Positions 36,037 to 44,368 of a stretch of DNA of 64,000 bases are shown here, piece by piece. Origin of the DNA: Clostridium manihotivorum. GTDB taxonomy: Bacteria > Bacillota > Clostridia > Clostridiales > Clostridiaceae. The notes beneath the pieces were generated by a model. That model was not told where the DNA came from and did no database searches. It saw nothing but the letters and a program-made list of their open reading frames with translations. Made by a program: the position numbers and the translations under genes. Numbering within the stretch: the first letter of the stretch is position 1; each line of letters begins with the position of its first letter. The stretch covers positions 62,001-126,000 of the forward strand of contig NZ_CP025746.1 in NCBI RefSeq assembly GCF_004015185.1. Direction: 5' to 3'.

Positions 36037-36121
36037 ACGTAAGCTAGTTAAAGGTTGAATGACCAGATACTTAATATCAACCTGGTGTCTTTAAAACATT
36101 TCTTTAAATTAAGTTATATTT

Positions 36122-36373
36122 CTATCTCCATCTTTTCAATGTAGGTAAAGTACTATTCATTATATCTCTAGCCTTACTTTCCTCCATACCTTCCTCTTTC
36201 ATAAACTTAACACATAAATCTGCCATATCATTCATCTCCATATCTTGTTTAAACTCACCATTCTCATAGCAATAGATACAGTACTCTTCATTTTTGCTTC
36301 CATCCTTATTAGTACCTAATAAGGTTTCTTTTTCTAACGGCATCGCGCAACTTTGACAAATATTCATCTCCAT
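36122..36373 (-). CDS. Putative zinc-ribbon protein
   Basis: This 83-residue protein has an N-terminal CQSCAMPL and a later CIYCYENGEF, giving a CxxC...CxxC zinc ribbon (residues about 5-35) as in the Zn_ribbon_2 family. A helical tail with MADLCVKFMKEEGMEESKARDIM follows. Related domains are often fused to transcription regulators or GyrI-like proteins. It lies 171 bp downstream of a WYL regulator on the same strand, which may or may not be meaningful. The start ATG follows taggaggta. Confidence 0.78.
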   Translation of the reverse strand: MEMNICQSCAMPLEKETLLGTNKDGSKNEEYCIYCYENGEFKQDMEMNDMADLCVKFMKEEGMEESKARDIMNSTLPTLKRWR

Positions 36374-36544
36374 ATGAATTACCTCCTAAATTAACTTATA
36401 TAGCCATACCATTTCATACTAAAACTTATATTTTCAAATCCTCTTCTCAGAAACTAGATGAAGAACTTGCAAACAGCTTTCAGATTGAAATGATACATCT
36501 TTAGTTAAATTATAGGAGATGTAATATGACAGGTGTTTGTCATA

Positions 36545-37456
36545 TTAAGAATATAGTTTAAGAATATTTTGTACCCGTTTTACAATTATATCTTTTATAT
36601 GATTAGGCTCTAATATCTCAACTTTATCTCCAAAGCTTAATAACATACTATAAACCCATTCATCTTCAGGATAACTTGTATTTATTAATATATATCCATC
36701 TTCTTGAAAGTTCATTTCCTCAACTTCGAAATAATCATCTATCCTATTCATGCAGGATGGATGGAACCTCAACTTTAAGTCTATATAATTATCAACCTTA
36801 TCTGTCATTAATTTATGCTCTTCTATATCAACAGCTTCGAAATAGGTTTTTGTCTTCTCTAATTTATCAAGTCTTGTTAGCTTAAAAAGCCTAAAGTCAT
36901 TTCTTAATCTACAAAAGGCATAAAGGTACCAAGTATTAACTTTTAATATTAATGTATAAGGTTCTACTTCCCTGCTACTGACTTTACCATTTAAATCAAT
37001 ATAGTTAAAAACTATAGTAACTTTATCATCAATTGCCTCTTTTACTATAGCAACCTTTTTCTTTATCCTTGAAGAGTTACCCCAGTGAGAAAAATCCATT
37101 ACAATACTTTTATCTATTCTCACATTATCATTAGCCTTAACGGCCTTAAACTTCTCAGACATATTTTTTATAGTTGGATCGTCATAGACATTTTCTACTC
37201 CCTTAAGCAACTTTAGTAGCAAATCATACTCTTTTTCAGTAACAAAATTATTGTCTATCTTATATCCTTCTAATATCTCATAGCCTCCTTCATATCCCTT
37301 ATAAGCTACTATTGGTATTCCAGCCATATTTATAGCATCTATATCTCTTTGGATAGTTCTTACTGACACCTCAAAAAATTCAGCTAATTCCCTCGATGTT
37401 ATTCTTCTTTTATTTATAAGCATCATTATTATTGTAATTAATCTCTCAAGCTTCAA
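36545..37456 (-). CDS. YafY-type transcription regulator (HTH plus WYL domains)
   Basis: This 303-residue protein has an N-terminal HTH_11 helix-turn-helix (SRELAEFFEVSVRTIQRDIDAI) and a C-terminal WYL ligand-binding domain (VTIVFNYIDLNGKVSSREVEPYTLI, NTWYLYAFCRLRNDFRLFKL). WYL domains sense nucleic acids or small molecules. I chose TTG 37456, 7 bp after ggggag, over an earlier ATG that lies upstream of the SD. The target is unknown; thyA-folA start divergently 430 bp away and are possible targets by position only. Confidence 0.87.
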   Translation of the reverse strand: MKLERLITIIMMLINKRRITSRELAEFFEVSVRTIQRDIDAINMAGIPIVAYKGYEGGYEILEGYKIDNNFVTEKEYDLLLKLLKGVENVYDDPTIKNMSEKFKAVKANDNVRIDKSIVMDFSHWGNSSRIKKKVAIVKEAIDDKVTIVFNYIDLNGKVSSREVEPYTLILKVNTWYLYAFCRLRNDFRLFKLTRLDKLEKTKTYFEAVDIEEHKLMTDKVDNYIDLKLRFHPSCMNRIDDYFEVEEMNFQEDGYILINTSYPEDEWVYSMLLSFGDKVEILEPNHIKDIIVKRVQNILKLYS

Positions 37457-37764
37457 TGAAACTCTCCCCTTTTCATAACCTATCTTTATTACCATTTTAT
37501 CTTTGAACCGCTGATTTTTCCAATAAATTCTTATAAATTTATATTGTTATCTTTATAAGATGTTATATTTTTAAATTCTTTAGCTTTAAGCAAACTTCAA
37601 TTTATAAAAGGAAAAGGTTAACCCTACTTATGCTGCCTATTTATGAATTATGTTAATATATCTTACTAATTAGAGGTAAAAACCTATACACTGTTAATAA
37701 TTGAATCTTATAAAGACTTTTACCATTTTAAAATTCAATATTAAAATAGTAAAATGATATATAG
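37457..37764. other. Spacer between the WYL regulator and thyA
   Basis: AT-rich divergent promoter region with no frame carrying an SD. The only clear structure in the whole 37457-37889 gap is the inverted-repeat element at 37765-37818. Confidence 0.5.
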
Positions 37765-37818
37765 AGATGTATCACTTCGATTTGAAAATATAATTTTTAT
37801 ATACGAAGTAGTACACCT
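37765..37818. repeat. Inverted-repeat element C, copy 2 (54 bp)
   Basis: agatgtatcacttcg at 37765-37779 faces cgaagtagtacacct at 37804-37818 (12 of 15 pair). The core and right end resemble the right half of the 97-bp element at 21481-21577, so this looks like an internally shortened copy. It lies 72 bp upstream of thyA. Confidence 0.6.
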
Positions 37819-37889
37819 ATAGATTCTATAATCTATCTTAAAATTTTTACATAAATTGATAAGTAAATTGTAAACCCTAGGAGGAAAAG

Positions 37890-38681
37890 ATGAGTATTTA
37901 TGATAAAAAATATCTCTCTATAGTGGAGGATATTTTAGAAAATGGTTATTTTGATAATAATAGAACAGGAATAAGAACCTATAAACTTCCTCATCAAATA
38001 ATGCAATTTAATCTAGAAAAGGAGTTTCCTATCTTAACCACAAAATTTGTAGCATTTAAAACTGCAGTTAAAGAACTATTGTGGATATTTAAAGATGGCT
38101 CAAATGATGTAAAAAAGCTTCAAGAAGACAATGTTCATATATGGGATGAGTGGATGATGGAAGACGGTACAATAGGTACTTCTTATGGATGGGTAGTAAA
38201 AAAGTTTGATCAGATTGACAACCTTATTGAGACTTTAAAAACAAACCCTCAAGATAGAAGAATGATGATAAACCTGTGGCAGATTCCTTATCTCAATGGT
38301 GGTCCTTTACACCCTTGCTGCTTTTTGACTATGTGGGACGTAACTGATGGTAGGCTTAATTGTATGCTAGTTCAAAGAAGTGGAGATATGGGGCTTGGCG
38401 TCCCATTTAATTCTAGTCAATATGCAGTATTAGTGCATCTTATAGCTCAAGCTACAGGATTAAAGCCAGGATTATTTACTCATGTTATAAATAATGCTCA
38501 TATTTATGAAAATCATGTTAATGGATTAAAAGAACAGATTGCAAGAAAATCTTCTGCTTTTGAGGCCCCTAAACTTTGGATAAATCCTGATATAAAAGAC
38601 TTCTATGACTTTACAGCTGATGATATAAAACTTATAGACTATAAACACCATTCAAAAATAGATATGGAGGTAGCAATATAA
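37890..38681 (+). CDS. thyA: Thymidylate synthase
   Basis: This 263-residue cytoplasmic enzyme methylates dUMP to dTMP with methylene-tetrahydrofolate. The active-site Cys lies in [43 protein letters not shown] and [14 protein letters not shown] are conserved binding blocks. It is the classical folate-oxidising type, so dihydrofolate must be recycled; the folA gene overlaps its stop by 1 bp. SD aggagg is 6 bp from the ATG. Confidence 0.97.
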   Translation: MSIYDKKYLSIVEDILENGYFDNNRTGIRTYKLPHQIMQFNLEKEFPILTTKFVAFKTAVKELLWIFKDGSNDVKKLQEDNVHIWDEWMMEDGTIGTSYGWVVKKFDQIDNLIETLKTNPQDRRMMINLWQIPYLNGGPLHPCCFLTMWDVTDGRLNCMLVQRSGDMGLGVPFNSSQYAVLVHLIAQATGLKPGLFTHVINNAHIYENHVNGLKEQIARKSSAFEAPKLWINPDIKDFYDFTADDIKLIDYKHHSKIDMEVAI

Positions 38682-39172
38682 TGCTTTCTATAATAGCAGC
38701 TATAGCTGAAAATGGAGTAATAGGTAATAATAACGATCTTATCTGGCATCTTCCTGCAGATCTTAAAAGATTTAAGAAGATAACCTCAGGACACACAGTA
38801 GTACTTGGACGAAAAACCTTTCAATCATTACCTGGAGTACTACCTAATAGACATCATGTCATAATTACAAAGGATGACCACTTCTTTGTAGATGATCCTA
38901 ATGTAGAGGTTATTAACTCAATAGAAAAAATTGTTGATAGGTTTTCAAAGACAGAAGAAGAGGTATTTATTATAGGCGGTGGAGAAATATATAAGCAGCT
39001 CCTTCCCTACGTAAACAAACTTTATATAACAAAGGTCAAAAAACACTTTGATGGTGATACCTACTTTCCTGAGATTAATTACTCAGAGTGGAATGTCATA
39101 GAACAAGAAAGTGGCGTTGAAGATGAAAGAAATACAATTCCATACGAGTTTATTTCTCTAATGAAAAAATAA
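38681..39172 (+). CDS. folA: Dihydrofolate reductase
   Basis: This 163-residue enzyme regenerates tetrahydrofolate using NADPH. LSIIAAIAENGVIGNNNDLIWHLPADLKRFK contains the substrate loop and conserved Trp/Asp region. VVLGRKTFQSLP and EEVFIIGGGEIYKQLLP are the cofactor-binding blocks. Its ATG overlaps the thyA stop (taatg), so translation is coupled and the two enzymes are made together. A terminator follows 18 bp downstream. Confidence 0.96.
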   Translation: MLSIIAAIAENGVIGNNNDLIWHLPADLKRFKKITSGHTVVLGRKTFQSLPGVLPNRHHVIITKDDHFFVDDPNVEVINSIEKIVDRFSKTEEEVFIIGGGEIYKQLLPYVNKLYITKVKKHFDGDTYFPEINYSEWNVIEQESGVEDERNTIPYEFISLMKK

Positions 39173-39189
39173 TTATTAATGCAAATATT

Positions 39190-39222
39190 TAAGGGCTGAG
39201 TAAGTACATTACTCAGCCCTTA
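39190..39222. terminator. Terminator of thyA-folA
   Basis: A perfect 14-bp stem (39190-39203 with 39209-39222) and a 5-base loop, followed by T-rich sequence. The sod gene converges on it. Confidence 0.92.
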
Positions 39223-39286
39223 TTTTATGATACCGTTACAAAAAACTTAGTAATACTATGATAATATATTTCCAAGTAACAGGTAT

Positions 39287-39973
39287 CTATCTTTCATTGT
39301 ATAATTCTTCTGCCCTATCCCAATTTACTACATTCCACCATGCATCAATATAGTCAGCTCTTTTATTTTGATACTTTAAGTAGTATGCATGCTCCCATAC
39401 ATCTATAGCTATAATAGGCTTAAGTCCTAATTGAATTGGAGTGTCCTGATTAGCAGTAGACACTATAGATAACTTTCCTGAATTGTCTTTTAAAAGCCAC
39501 GCCCAACCTGAACCAAACCTATCCAAAGCTGCTTGTTTAAATAGTTTTTTGAAGTTATCCATAGAACCAAAATCACGTTCAATAGCTTTCATCACATTTC
39601 CCTTAGGGTTTGCCCCTTTATTAGGGGACATTATATTCCAAAAAAAAGTATGATTATAATGGCCACCTGCATTATTTCTAACAGTTTCTCTAATGTCACT
39701 AGGAACTTTATTAATATTTAATAATAGTTGCTCCACTGTTTTTCCTTGTAATTCCGGATACTTATCTAAGGCTTTATTAAGGTTACCTACATATGCTTCA
39801 TGATGCTTATCGTGATGTATTCTCATTGTTTGCTCATCAATATATGGCTCAAGAGCATTATAACTATATTTTAGAGGTGGAACTACAAACTTTTTATCAT
39901 TGGTTTCTAGAGCACTAGCGCTTGAAGTTATCAAGGCCATTAAACATATAGCAAGGGCTATAATTTTCTTCAT
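39287..39973 (-). CDS. sodA: Exported Mn/Fe superoxide dismutase
   Basis: This 228-residue protein has a signal peptide (positive start MKKII, hydrophobic 5-17, ASA-type cleavage site near 21). The mature enzyme has all four metal ligands: His in MRIHHDKHHEAYV, His in HYNHTFFWN, and Asp and His in DVWEHAYYLKYQN. GSGWAWL is present. It converts superoxide to peroxide and oxygen, here probably outside the membrane. There is no lipobox. The SD aaaggagg lies in the arm of a hairpin (39974-40022). Mn versus Fe preference cannot be decided. Confidence 0.92.
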   Translation of the reverse strand: MKKIIALAICLMALITSSASALETNDKKFVVPPLKYSYNALEPYIDEQTMRIHHDKHHEAYVGNLNKALDKYPELQGKTVEQLLLNINKVPSDIRETVRNNAGGHYNHTFFWNIMSPNKGANPKGNVMKAIERDFGSMDNFKKLFKQAALDRFGSGWAWLLKDNSGKLSIVSTANQDTPIQLGLKPIIAIDVWEHAYYLKYQNKRADYIDAWWNVVNWDRAEELYNER

Positions 39974-40022
39974 AAAAACGCCTCCTTTAGTAGAATAGTA
40001 TTCTCCTAGAGAAGGCGTTTTA
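39974..40022 (-). promoter_or_regulatory. Hairpin overlapping the sodA SD, also a likely terminator
   Basis: aaaacgcct at one arm pairs with aggcgtttt at the other, extended by wobble and an inner palindrome around agaatagtattct. The gene-proximal arm contains aaaggagg. It lies in the 83-bp gap between the TPR regulator stop and the sodA start, so it may both end the upstream transcript and mask the sodA SD. Confidence 0.5.
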
Positions 40023-40056
40023 TTATCTCTATTAATAAATTTATATTACTGCATGT

Positions 40057-41331
40057 TTAAACACTTAGCGCATCACCTAGTTGTGATAAGAGACTTATAG
40101 CTTCTTCCTTATCATTTTTCTTCAGCGCTACTTGAACAAGCTTAGTGAGTATATACTTTTTACCTTCCTCAATATTGTTTGTCTTAAAAACACTCAATAA
40201 ATTTAAGGAAGTCTCTTTAATCTTATCTAAGTCATCTATATCCTCATATATGTGAATAACTTCTTTATAGATTTCAAAAAGCACAGAAAAATTATTGAAT
40301 TCTTCTGCCATATTCATAGCAAGTTCCATAATCATTATGCTCTCATCTACTAAGCCTTGTCTGTAAAATATCTTTCCTTTAGTATTAAGAGTATATGGAA
40401 GTGATTTCTTATCAACCTTATTCTTTATCTTTTGCGAAAGATTTATATATTTTATAGCTTCATAGAACTCTTCAATCTCATAGTAATATTCACCCAAGCT
40501 TCCATACAGTGATGCTAGTAGCACCTCACTATCTTCGTTAAGTTCATCTATTACCGAAAAGTAATCTCTTACAGCTTCCTTCTTCTTCCCAAGCTTATAA
40601 TAGCTATTTGCCTTTAAAACCTTTCCATTAACTAATAAATCCTGTTCTAAGTCTTGTCCTAATATGTACTTGTCTAAAATTTCTATACTCTCGTTGTACC
40701 TCTGCATATCAAAATAAGTAGATGCTAAGCTGTAACTAGCCTTAAGGAAATGGGACTTCTCCCCTTTATCCTTAGCATAGTACATAGCTTGATTAAAATA
40801 GAATATTGCATCATCGTACTCATTTCTTTTGGACTTACAAAGTCCCATTTGCGTGTATATATAAGGTTGATCCTCATATGACTTTAGCTCCTTATATTTA
40901 CCTAAAGAATTTGAATAATTAATAAATGCACTAGCATAGTCCAACTCATCAAAATATTTATCTGCCCTTTTTCTATATACCTTTGCAGCTACATCATCAA
41001 GTTGAAACTCTATAGCTATCTTGATTAACTCTTCAAGCTGACTATGCTTATTATTTCTCTTCAATTCATTTTCACAATAAAATCTAGCATCTTCTTCAGG
41101 TTCTCTAGAAAAATACTCATCATCTAAGTTTAATTCCAGTCCAGATTCCTTGCCCTTATTATTAAACTTTTCTGCTAATATTTTCGAGCTTACTTTACTT
41201 ACTCTTCTTTTACCGCTTTCCATCATACTTATAAAAGCTCTTGTCATATTACTATCTTCTAACTCTAATTGATTCATGTTGAATCTTTTTCTCATAAGCC
41301 TTATCTTTGCACCAGGATCGTAGAAATTCAA
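40057..41331 (-). CDS. HTH regulator with tetratricopeptide repeats
   Basis: This protein has 424 residues from TTG 41331 (6 bp after gaggtga). It has an N-terminal XRE-like helix-turn-helix (KIRLMRKRFNMNQLELEDSNMTRAFISMMESGKR) and then about eight TPR-like helical pairs (for example AFINYSNSLGKYKEL, DDAIFYFNQAMYYAKDKG and ESIEILDKYILG). This layout is that of RRNPP-type peptide-responsive regulators and related clostridial regulators. No small signal-peptide gene is evident next to it. It lies 83 bp upstream of sodA and 25 bp downstream of a DedA gene. Confidence 0.8.
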   Translation of the reverse strand: MNFYDPGAKIRLMRKRFNMNQLELEDSNMTRAFISMMESGKRRVSKVSSKILAEKFNNKGKESGLELNLDDEYFSREPEEDARFYCENELKRNNKHSQLEELIKIAIEFQLDDVAAKVYRKRADKYFDELDYASAFINYSNSLGKYKELKSYEDQPYIYTQMGLCKSKRNEYDDAIFYFNQAMYYAKDKGEKSHFLKASYSLASTYFDMQRYNESIEILDKYILGQDLEQDLLVNGKVLKANSYYKLGKKKEAVRDYFSVIDELNEDSEVLLASLYGSLGEYYYEIEEFYEAIKYINLSQKIKNKVDKKSLPYTLNTKGKIFYRQGLVDESIMIMELAMNMAEEFNNFSVLFEIYKEVIHIYEDIDDLDKIKETSLNLLSVFKTNNIEEGKKYILTKLVQVALKKNDKEEAISLLSQLGDALSV

Positions 41332-41374
41332 AATAATCACCTCTGTCAAATAAGTAATTTGTATTATATATTTT

Positions 41375-41998
41375 TTATTCTGTAACGGCTTTTTTCTTTT
41401 TTCTTCTTACATACCAATATACTATTAAACCTAAAACTGCAGCCACAACAAAATAATCAGCTATGTGTAACCATTGGCGGATCTTAGTCCAGTTTTCTCC
41501 CATAACATATCCTGCATATCCTAAAAGCACACTCCATATTAAGGATCCAACGAAGGTATAAAAAGTAAACTTCTTAACATCCATTTTACTTATTCCAGCT
41601 GGAAGTGATATAAAAGTTCTTATTATAGGTAATAATCTTGAGAAAAACGCTATCTTTTCACCATATTTATTAAAATAATTATCACTCATCTCTAAATGAG
41701 ACTTTGAAAGTCTAAGCTTCTCTGCATACTTTTCAACTAATGGTCTTCCACCTTTTGCTCCGATATAGTACATACATACTGAACCAAAGGTTCCCCCCAA
41801 TGTTCCAATCAAAATAACAAGTATAAGGTTCAATTTATTTGCCGGATTTGCACTTGATGCTAAAAAGCCACCAAATGGTAATATAGCCTCACTAGGTATT
41901 GGAATACAGGCACTCTCTATTGCCATCAAAGAAAACACTCCAAAATAACCGAGCTTACTTAAAACGTATATAGCCCAATTTACTATGAATTCTATCAT
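41375..41998 (-). CDS. DedA-family membrane protein
   Basis: This 207-residue protein has about five hydrophobic segments. FLMAIESACIPIPSEAILPFGGFLA and FFSRLLPIIRTFISLPAGISKMDVKKFTFYTFVGSLIWS match the DedA/SNARE-associated motif. Family members act as lipid (undecaprenyl phosphate or phosphatidylethanolamine) flippases or support membrane homeostasis. The ATG follows aaggagat. It may be cotranscribed with the TPR regulator 43 bp downstream. Confidence 0.9.
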   Translation of the reverse strand: MIEFIVNWAIYVLSKLGYFGVFSLMAIESACIPIPSEAILPFGGFLASSANPANKLNLILVILIGTLGGTFGSVCMYYIGAKGGRPLVEKYAEKLRLSKSHLEMSDNYFNKYGEKIAFFSRLLPIIRTFISLPAGISKMDVKKFTFYTFVGSLIWSVLLGYAGYVMGENWTKIRQWLHIADYFVVAAVLGLIVYWYVRRKKKKAVTE

Positions 41999-42111
41999 TT
42001 ATTATCTCCTTCTACTACATTTAACAAATATTCTAAAAATATTATGCCACAAAGTTTAACTTTAATCAAAGAATATGGGATGATTGTGTGTAAAATTTAT
42101 TCTTTTGGGTA

Positions 42112-42140
42112 TTTACAAATATAGCTAACAGTTCTATTAT
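42112..42140 (+). promoter_or_regulatory. Promoter of the TetR-HlyD-ABC operon
   Basis: It has -35 TTTACA at 42112-42117, a 17-base spacer and -10 TATTAT at 42135-42140. It is one of the clearest housekeeping-type promoters in the window. Confidence 0.7.
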
Positions 42141-42143
42141 ATA

Positions 42144-42157
42144 AGTGAGTACTCACT
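42144..42157. promoter_or_regulatory. Probable TetR-family operator
   Basis: The perfect 14-bp palindrome agtgagtactcact lies just after the -10 box and 53 bp before the regulator start. This is the expected place for self-repression by the TetR protein encoded first in the operon. Confidence 0.7.
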
Positions 42158-42210
42158 CATTTTTTTTATAAATAATAAACTTATGTAAAAAACATTAAAG
42201 GAGCTTCCAT

Positions 42211-42816
42211 ATGGTTAGAGAAAATAAAGAAGAACTAATACTTGAATCTGCAATAAAAATATTTTCAGAGAAAGGTTTCAGTGCTGCTACTACTAGCGAA
42301 ATAGCCAAAGATGCAGGCGTTGCTGAAGGAACTATATTTAGATATTTCAAAACAAAAAAAGATTTACTTAGAGGTGTTATGGCAAAACTCATTGAGATTT
42401 TAGGTGAAGCCTTTATTACCTCCAGGATAAAAAAAATATTAAAAGATTACGACAGTAAAGATCCGAAGGATACATTAAAAGCAATTGCTAGAGATAGACT
42501 AAACGTGATAGATGAAAATTGGAACTTAATTAAAATTGTTTTTACTGAACTTCAGTATCATGAGGATTTAAGAAATCTTTTTATAGAAAGTATGGCATTA
42601 AGAGGGAAGGCCCTATTGGAGGACTTCGTAAAGTCAGGCATATCCAAGGGAATCTTTAGGGATATAAACCCTACAATAGCTGCTAGAGGGATGGTAGGCA
42701 CCTTAGGAATCTATATAATTCAAAGACAACTCCTTCCAACCATAGTACCTATTAGCGATGATGAACAAGTTGATATAATAATTGATTTATTTTTAAATGG
42801 TCTAAATAAAAAATAG
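42211..42816 (+). CDS. TetR-family transcription regulator
   Basis: This 201-residue regulator has an N-terminal helix-turn-helix ([40 protein letters not shown]), the classical TetR pattern. The C-terminal ligand domain is helical and matches no specific subfamily that I can name. It is the first gene of a four-gene efflux operon and probably represses it through the palindrome at 42144-42157 until a toxic compound binds. The ATG follows aaggagct. Confidence 0.93.
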   Translation: MVRENKEELILESAIKIFSEKGFSAATTSEIAKDAGVAEGTIFRYFKTKKDLLRGVMAKLIEILGEAFITSRIKKILKDYDSKDPKDTLKAIARDRLNVIDENWNLIKIVFTELQYHEDLRNLFIESMALRGKALLEDFVKSGISKGIFRDINPTIAARGMVGTLGIYIIQRQLLPTIVPISDDEQVDIIIDLFLNGLNKK

Positions 42817-42828
42817 GAGGTCTATATC

Positions 42829-43569
42829 ATGCTAAAAAGAACTACCTCATTTCTATTATTATTAATATCATTAAGTCTAGTAAGCTGTAACTCAAGCAAG
42901 AATTCCACTGAAAATATATATACAGGAACAGTAGAATGTGAAAGTTACACTATTTCTTCAGAAGTTTCTGGAAAGTTATCAGAATTTAATGTATCTGAAG
43001 GTTCTACAATTAAAGATGGTGACAAAGTTGCCAAAGTAGACTCTAAGGTATATGAGATACAGCAACTTCAAGCAGAAGGTGCATTAAAGATAGCTGAAGC
43101 TAAGCAATCTGATATACCTAGTAATGCTAAAGCATCAATAAAAGATGAGGCTCAAGGCTCCGTAGATCAAGCTAAAGCTTCAGTAGATTTAGCTAAACTA
43201 CAAGTTGCAAAGTCTAGCATAACCTCATCTATAGATGGAATTGTAACAGATGTACTAGTTCATAAAGGCGATCTAATATCTACTGGAACTAATATTCTAA
43301 AAGTCAGTGATTTAAAAAATAAATATTTAAAAATATATATTGAAGAATCTAAGAGAGCAAAAGTTAAACTAAACCAATCTCTAACTATTAAGATTAATAA
43401 CTCAACAGAAAAGGCTCAAGTTGTATATATATCAACTCAATCAGAATTTACTCCAAAAAACGTAGAGACCAAGAACGATAAGGAAAAGACATTATTTGAA
43501 GTAAAGTTAAAACTTCAAGAAAATAGTGTGGCTGTTCCAGGTCTTATGGCTGACGTAAGCTTAGAATAG
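42829..43569 (+). CDS. HlyD-like efflux adaptor lipoprotein
   Basis: This 246-residue protein has a lipoprotein signal (LSLVSC, Cys near residue 20). A biotinyl-lipoyl-like domain with YTGTVECESYTISSEVSGKLSEFNVSEGSTIKDGDKV and a short helical hairpin (about 80-125) follow. The return strands are SSITSSIDGIVTDVLVHKGDLISTGTNILKVSD. Such adaptors link an inner-membrane ABC exporter to the outside; in a Gram-positive it probably shapes the exit path. It lies 12 bp after the TetR gene and 11 bp before the ATPase start. Confidence 0.88.
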   Translation: MLKRTTSFLLLLISLSLVSCNSSKNSTENIYTGTVECESYTISSEVSGKLSEFNVSEGSTIKDGDKVAKVDSKVYEIQQLQAEGALKIAEAKQSDIPSNAKASIKDEAQGSVDQAKASVDLAKLQVAKSSITSSIDGIVTDVLVHKGDLISTGTNILKVSDLKNKYLKIYIEESKRAKVKLNQSLTIKINNSTEKAQVVYISTQSEFTPKNVETKNDKEKTLFEVKLKLQENSVAVPGLMADVSLE

Positions 43570-43580
43570 AGGTGATACTA

Positions 43581-44366
43581 ATGGATGCTATAGAAGTTCA
43601 AGGTTTAACAAAGAAATTTGGAAGTTATACTGCTGTTGATAATATAAGCTTTAATGTACCCAAAGGAAAGATCTTTGGATTCTTGGGACCAAATGGTTCT
43701 GGTAAGTCTACAACCATAAGAATGTTGTGCGGTGTTATAACCCCTACTGATGGATCTGCTAAAATCCTAGGCTATGATGTGACCAAAAATGTTTCTAAAA
43801 TCAAGCAAAACATCGGATATATGTCTCAAAAGTTTAGTCTCTATGAAGACCTAACGGTTAGTGAGAACTTAGATTTTTATGCAGGCATTTATGGGCTTAC
43901 AACAAAGCAAAGGAAGGAGCGAAAAAGTGGCATTATAGCTATGGCGGGCTTAGTAGGGAGAGAGAATGTTTTAACAAAAAATCTTTCTGGAGGTTGGAAG
44001 CAACGACTTGCTTTAGGCTGCGCTTTGATTCATAAACCTAAAATATTGATTTTAGATGAACCTACCGCTGGAGTTGATCCCGTATCTCGAAGAGTATTTT
44101 GGCAGATGATCTTTACATTAGCAAAGCAAGGAATCACCATACTTGTAACAACACATTACATGGATGAAGCCCAAAGTTGTGATAATATAGCTTTTATATT
44201 CAATAGCAAATTGATAGCATTGGGAACTCCTACGGAACTTATCGAAAGAGAACACGTATCCAATCTAGAAGATGTTTTTATAAGATATGTAGAAAAATCC
44301 ACCAACCAAAAGATTCAGTCATCCTTTGAAGATTTAAAATTTCTAACCGGTGAGGAGATGACCTAA
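43581..44366 (+). CDS. ABC efflux ATP-binding protein (YbhF-like)
   Basis: This ATPase has 261 residues from ATG 43581, which is better spaced from gaggtga than the in-frame GTG at 43572. Walker A is GPNGSGKST, the signature is NLSGGWKQRLALG and Walker B is ILILDEPTAGVD; the H-loop is TTHYMDEA. It drives the permease that starts 2 bp after its stop. Similar TetR-HlyD-ATPase-permease sets export drugs or cationic dyes. The usual YbhF/S/R system has two permeases; only one is visible here. Confidence 0.93.
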   Translation: MDAIEVQGLTKKFGSYTAVDNISFNVPKGKIFGFLGPNGSGKSTTIRMLCGVITPTDGSAKILGYDVTKNVSKIKQNIGYMSQKFSLYEDLTVSENLDFYAGIYGLTTKQRKERKSGIIAMAGLVGRENVLTKNLSGGWKQRLALGCALIHKPKILILDEPTAGVDPVSRRVFWQMIFTLAKQGITILVTTHYMDEAQSCDNIAFIFNSKLIALGTPTELIEREHVSNLEDVFIRYVEKSTNQKIQSSFEDLKFLTGEEMT

Positions 44367-44368
44367 CT

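Noticed and set aside
36515..36550. An 11-codon frame after aggag near the WYL regulator stop
   Set aside because: It overlaps a hairpin (aatatgac/gtcatatt) at the end of the WYL gene and is too short to separate from chance.
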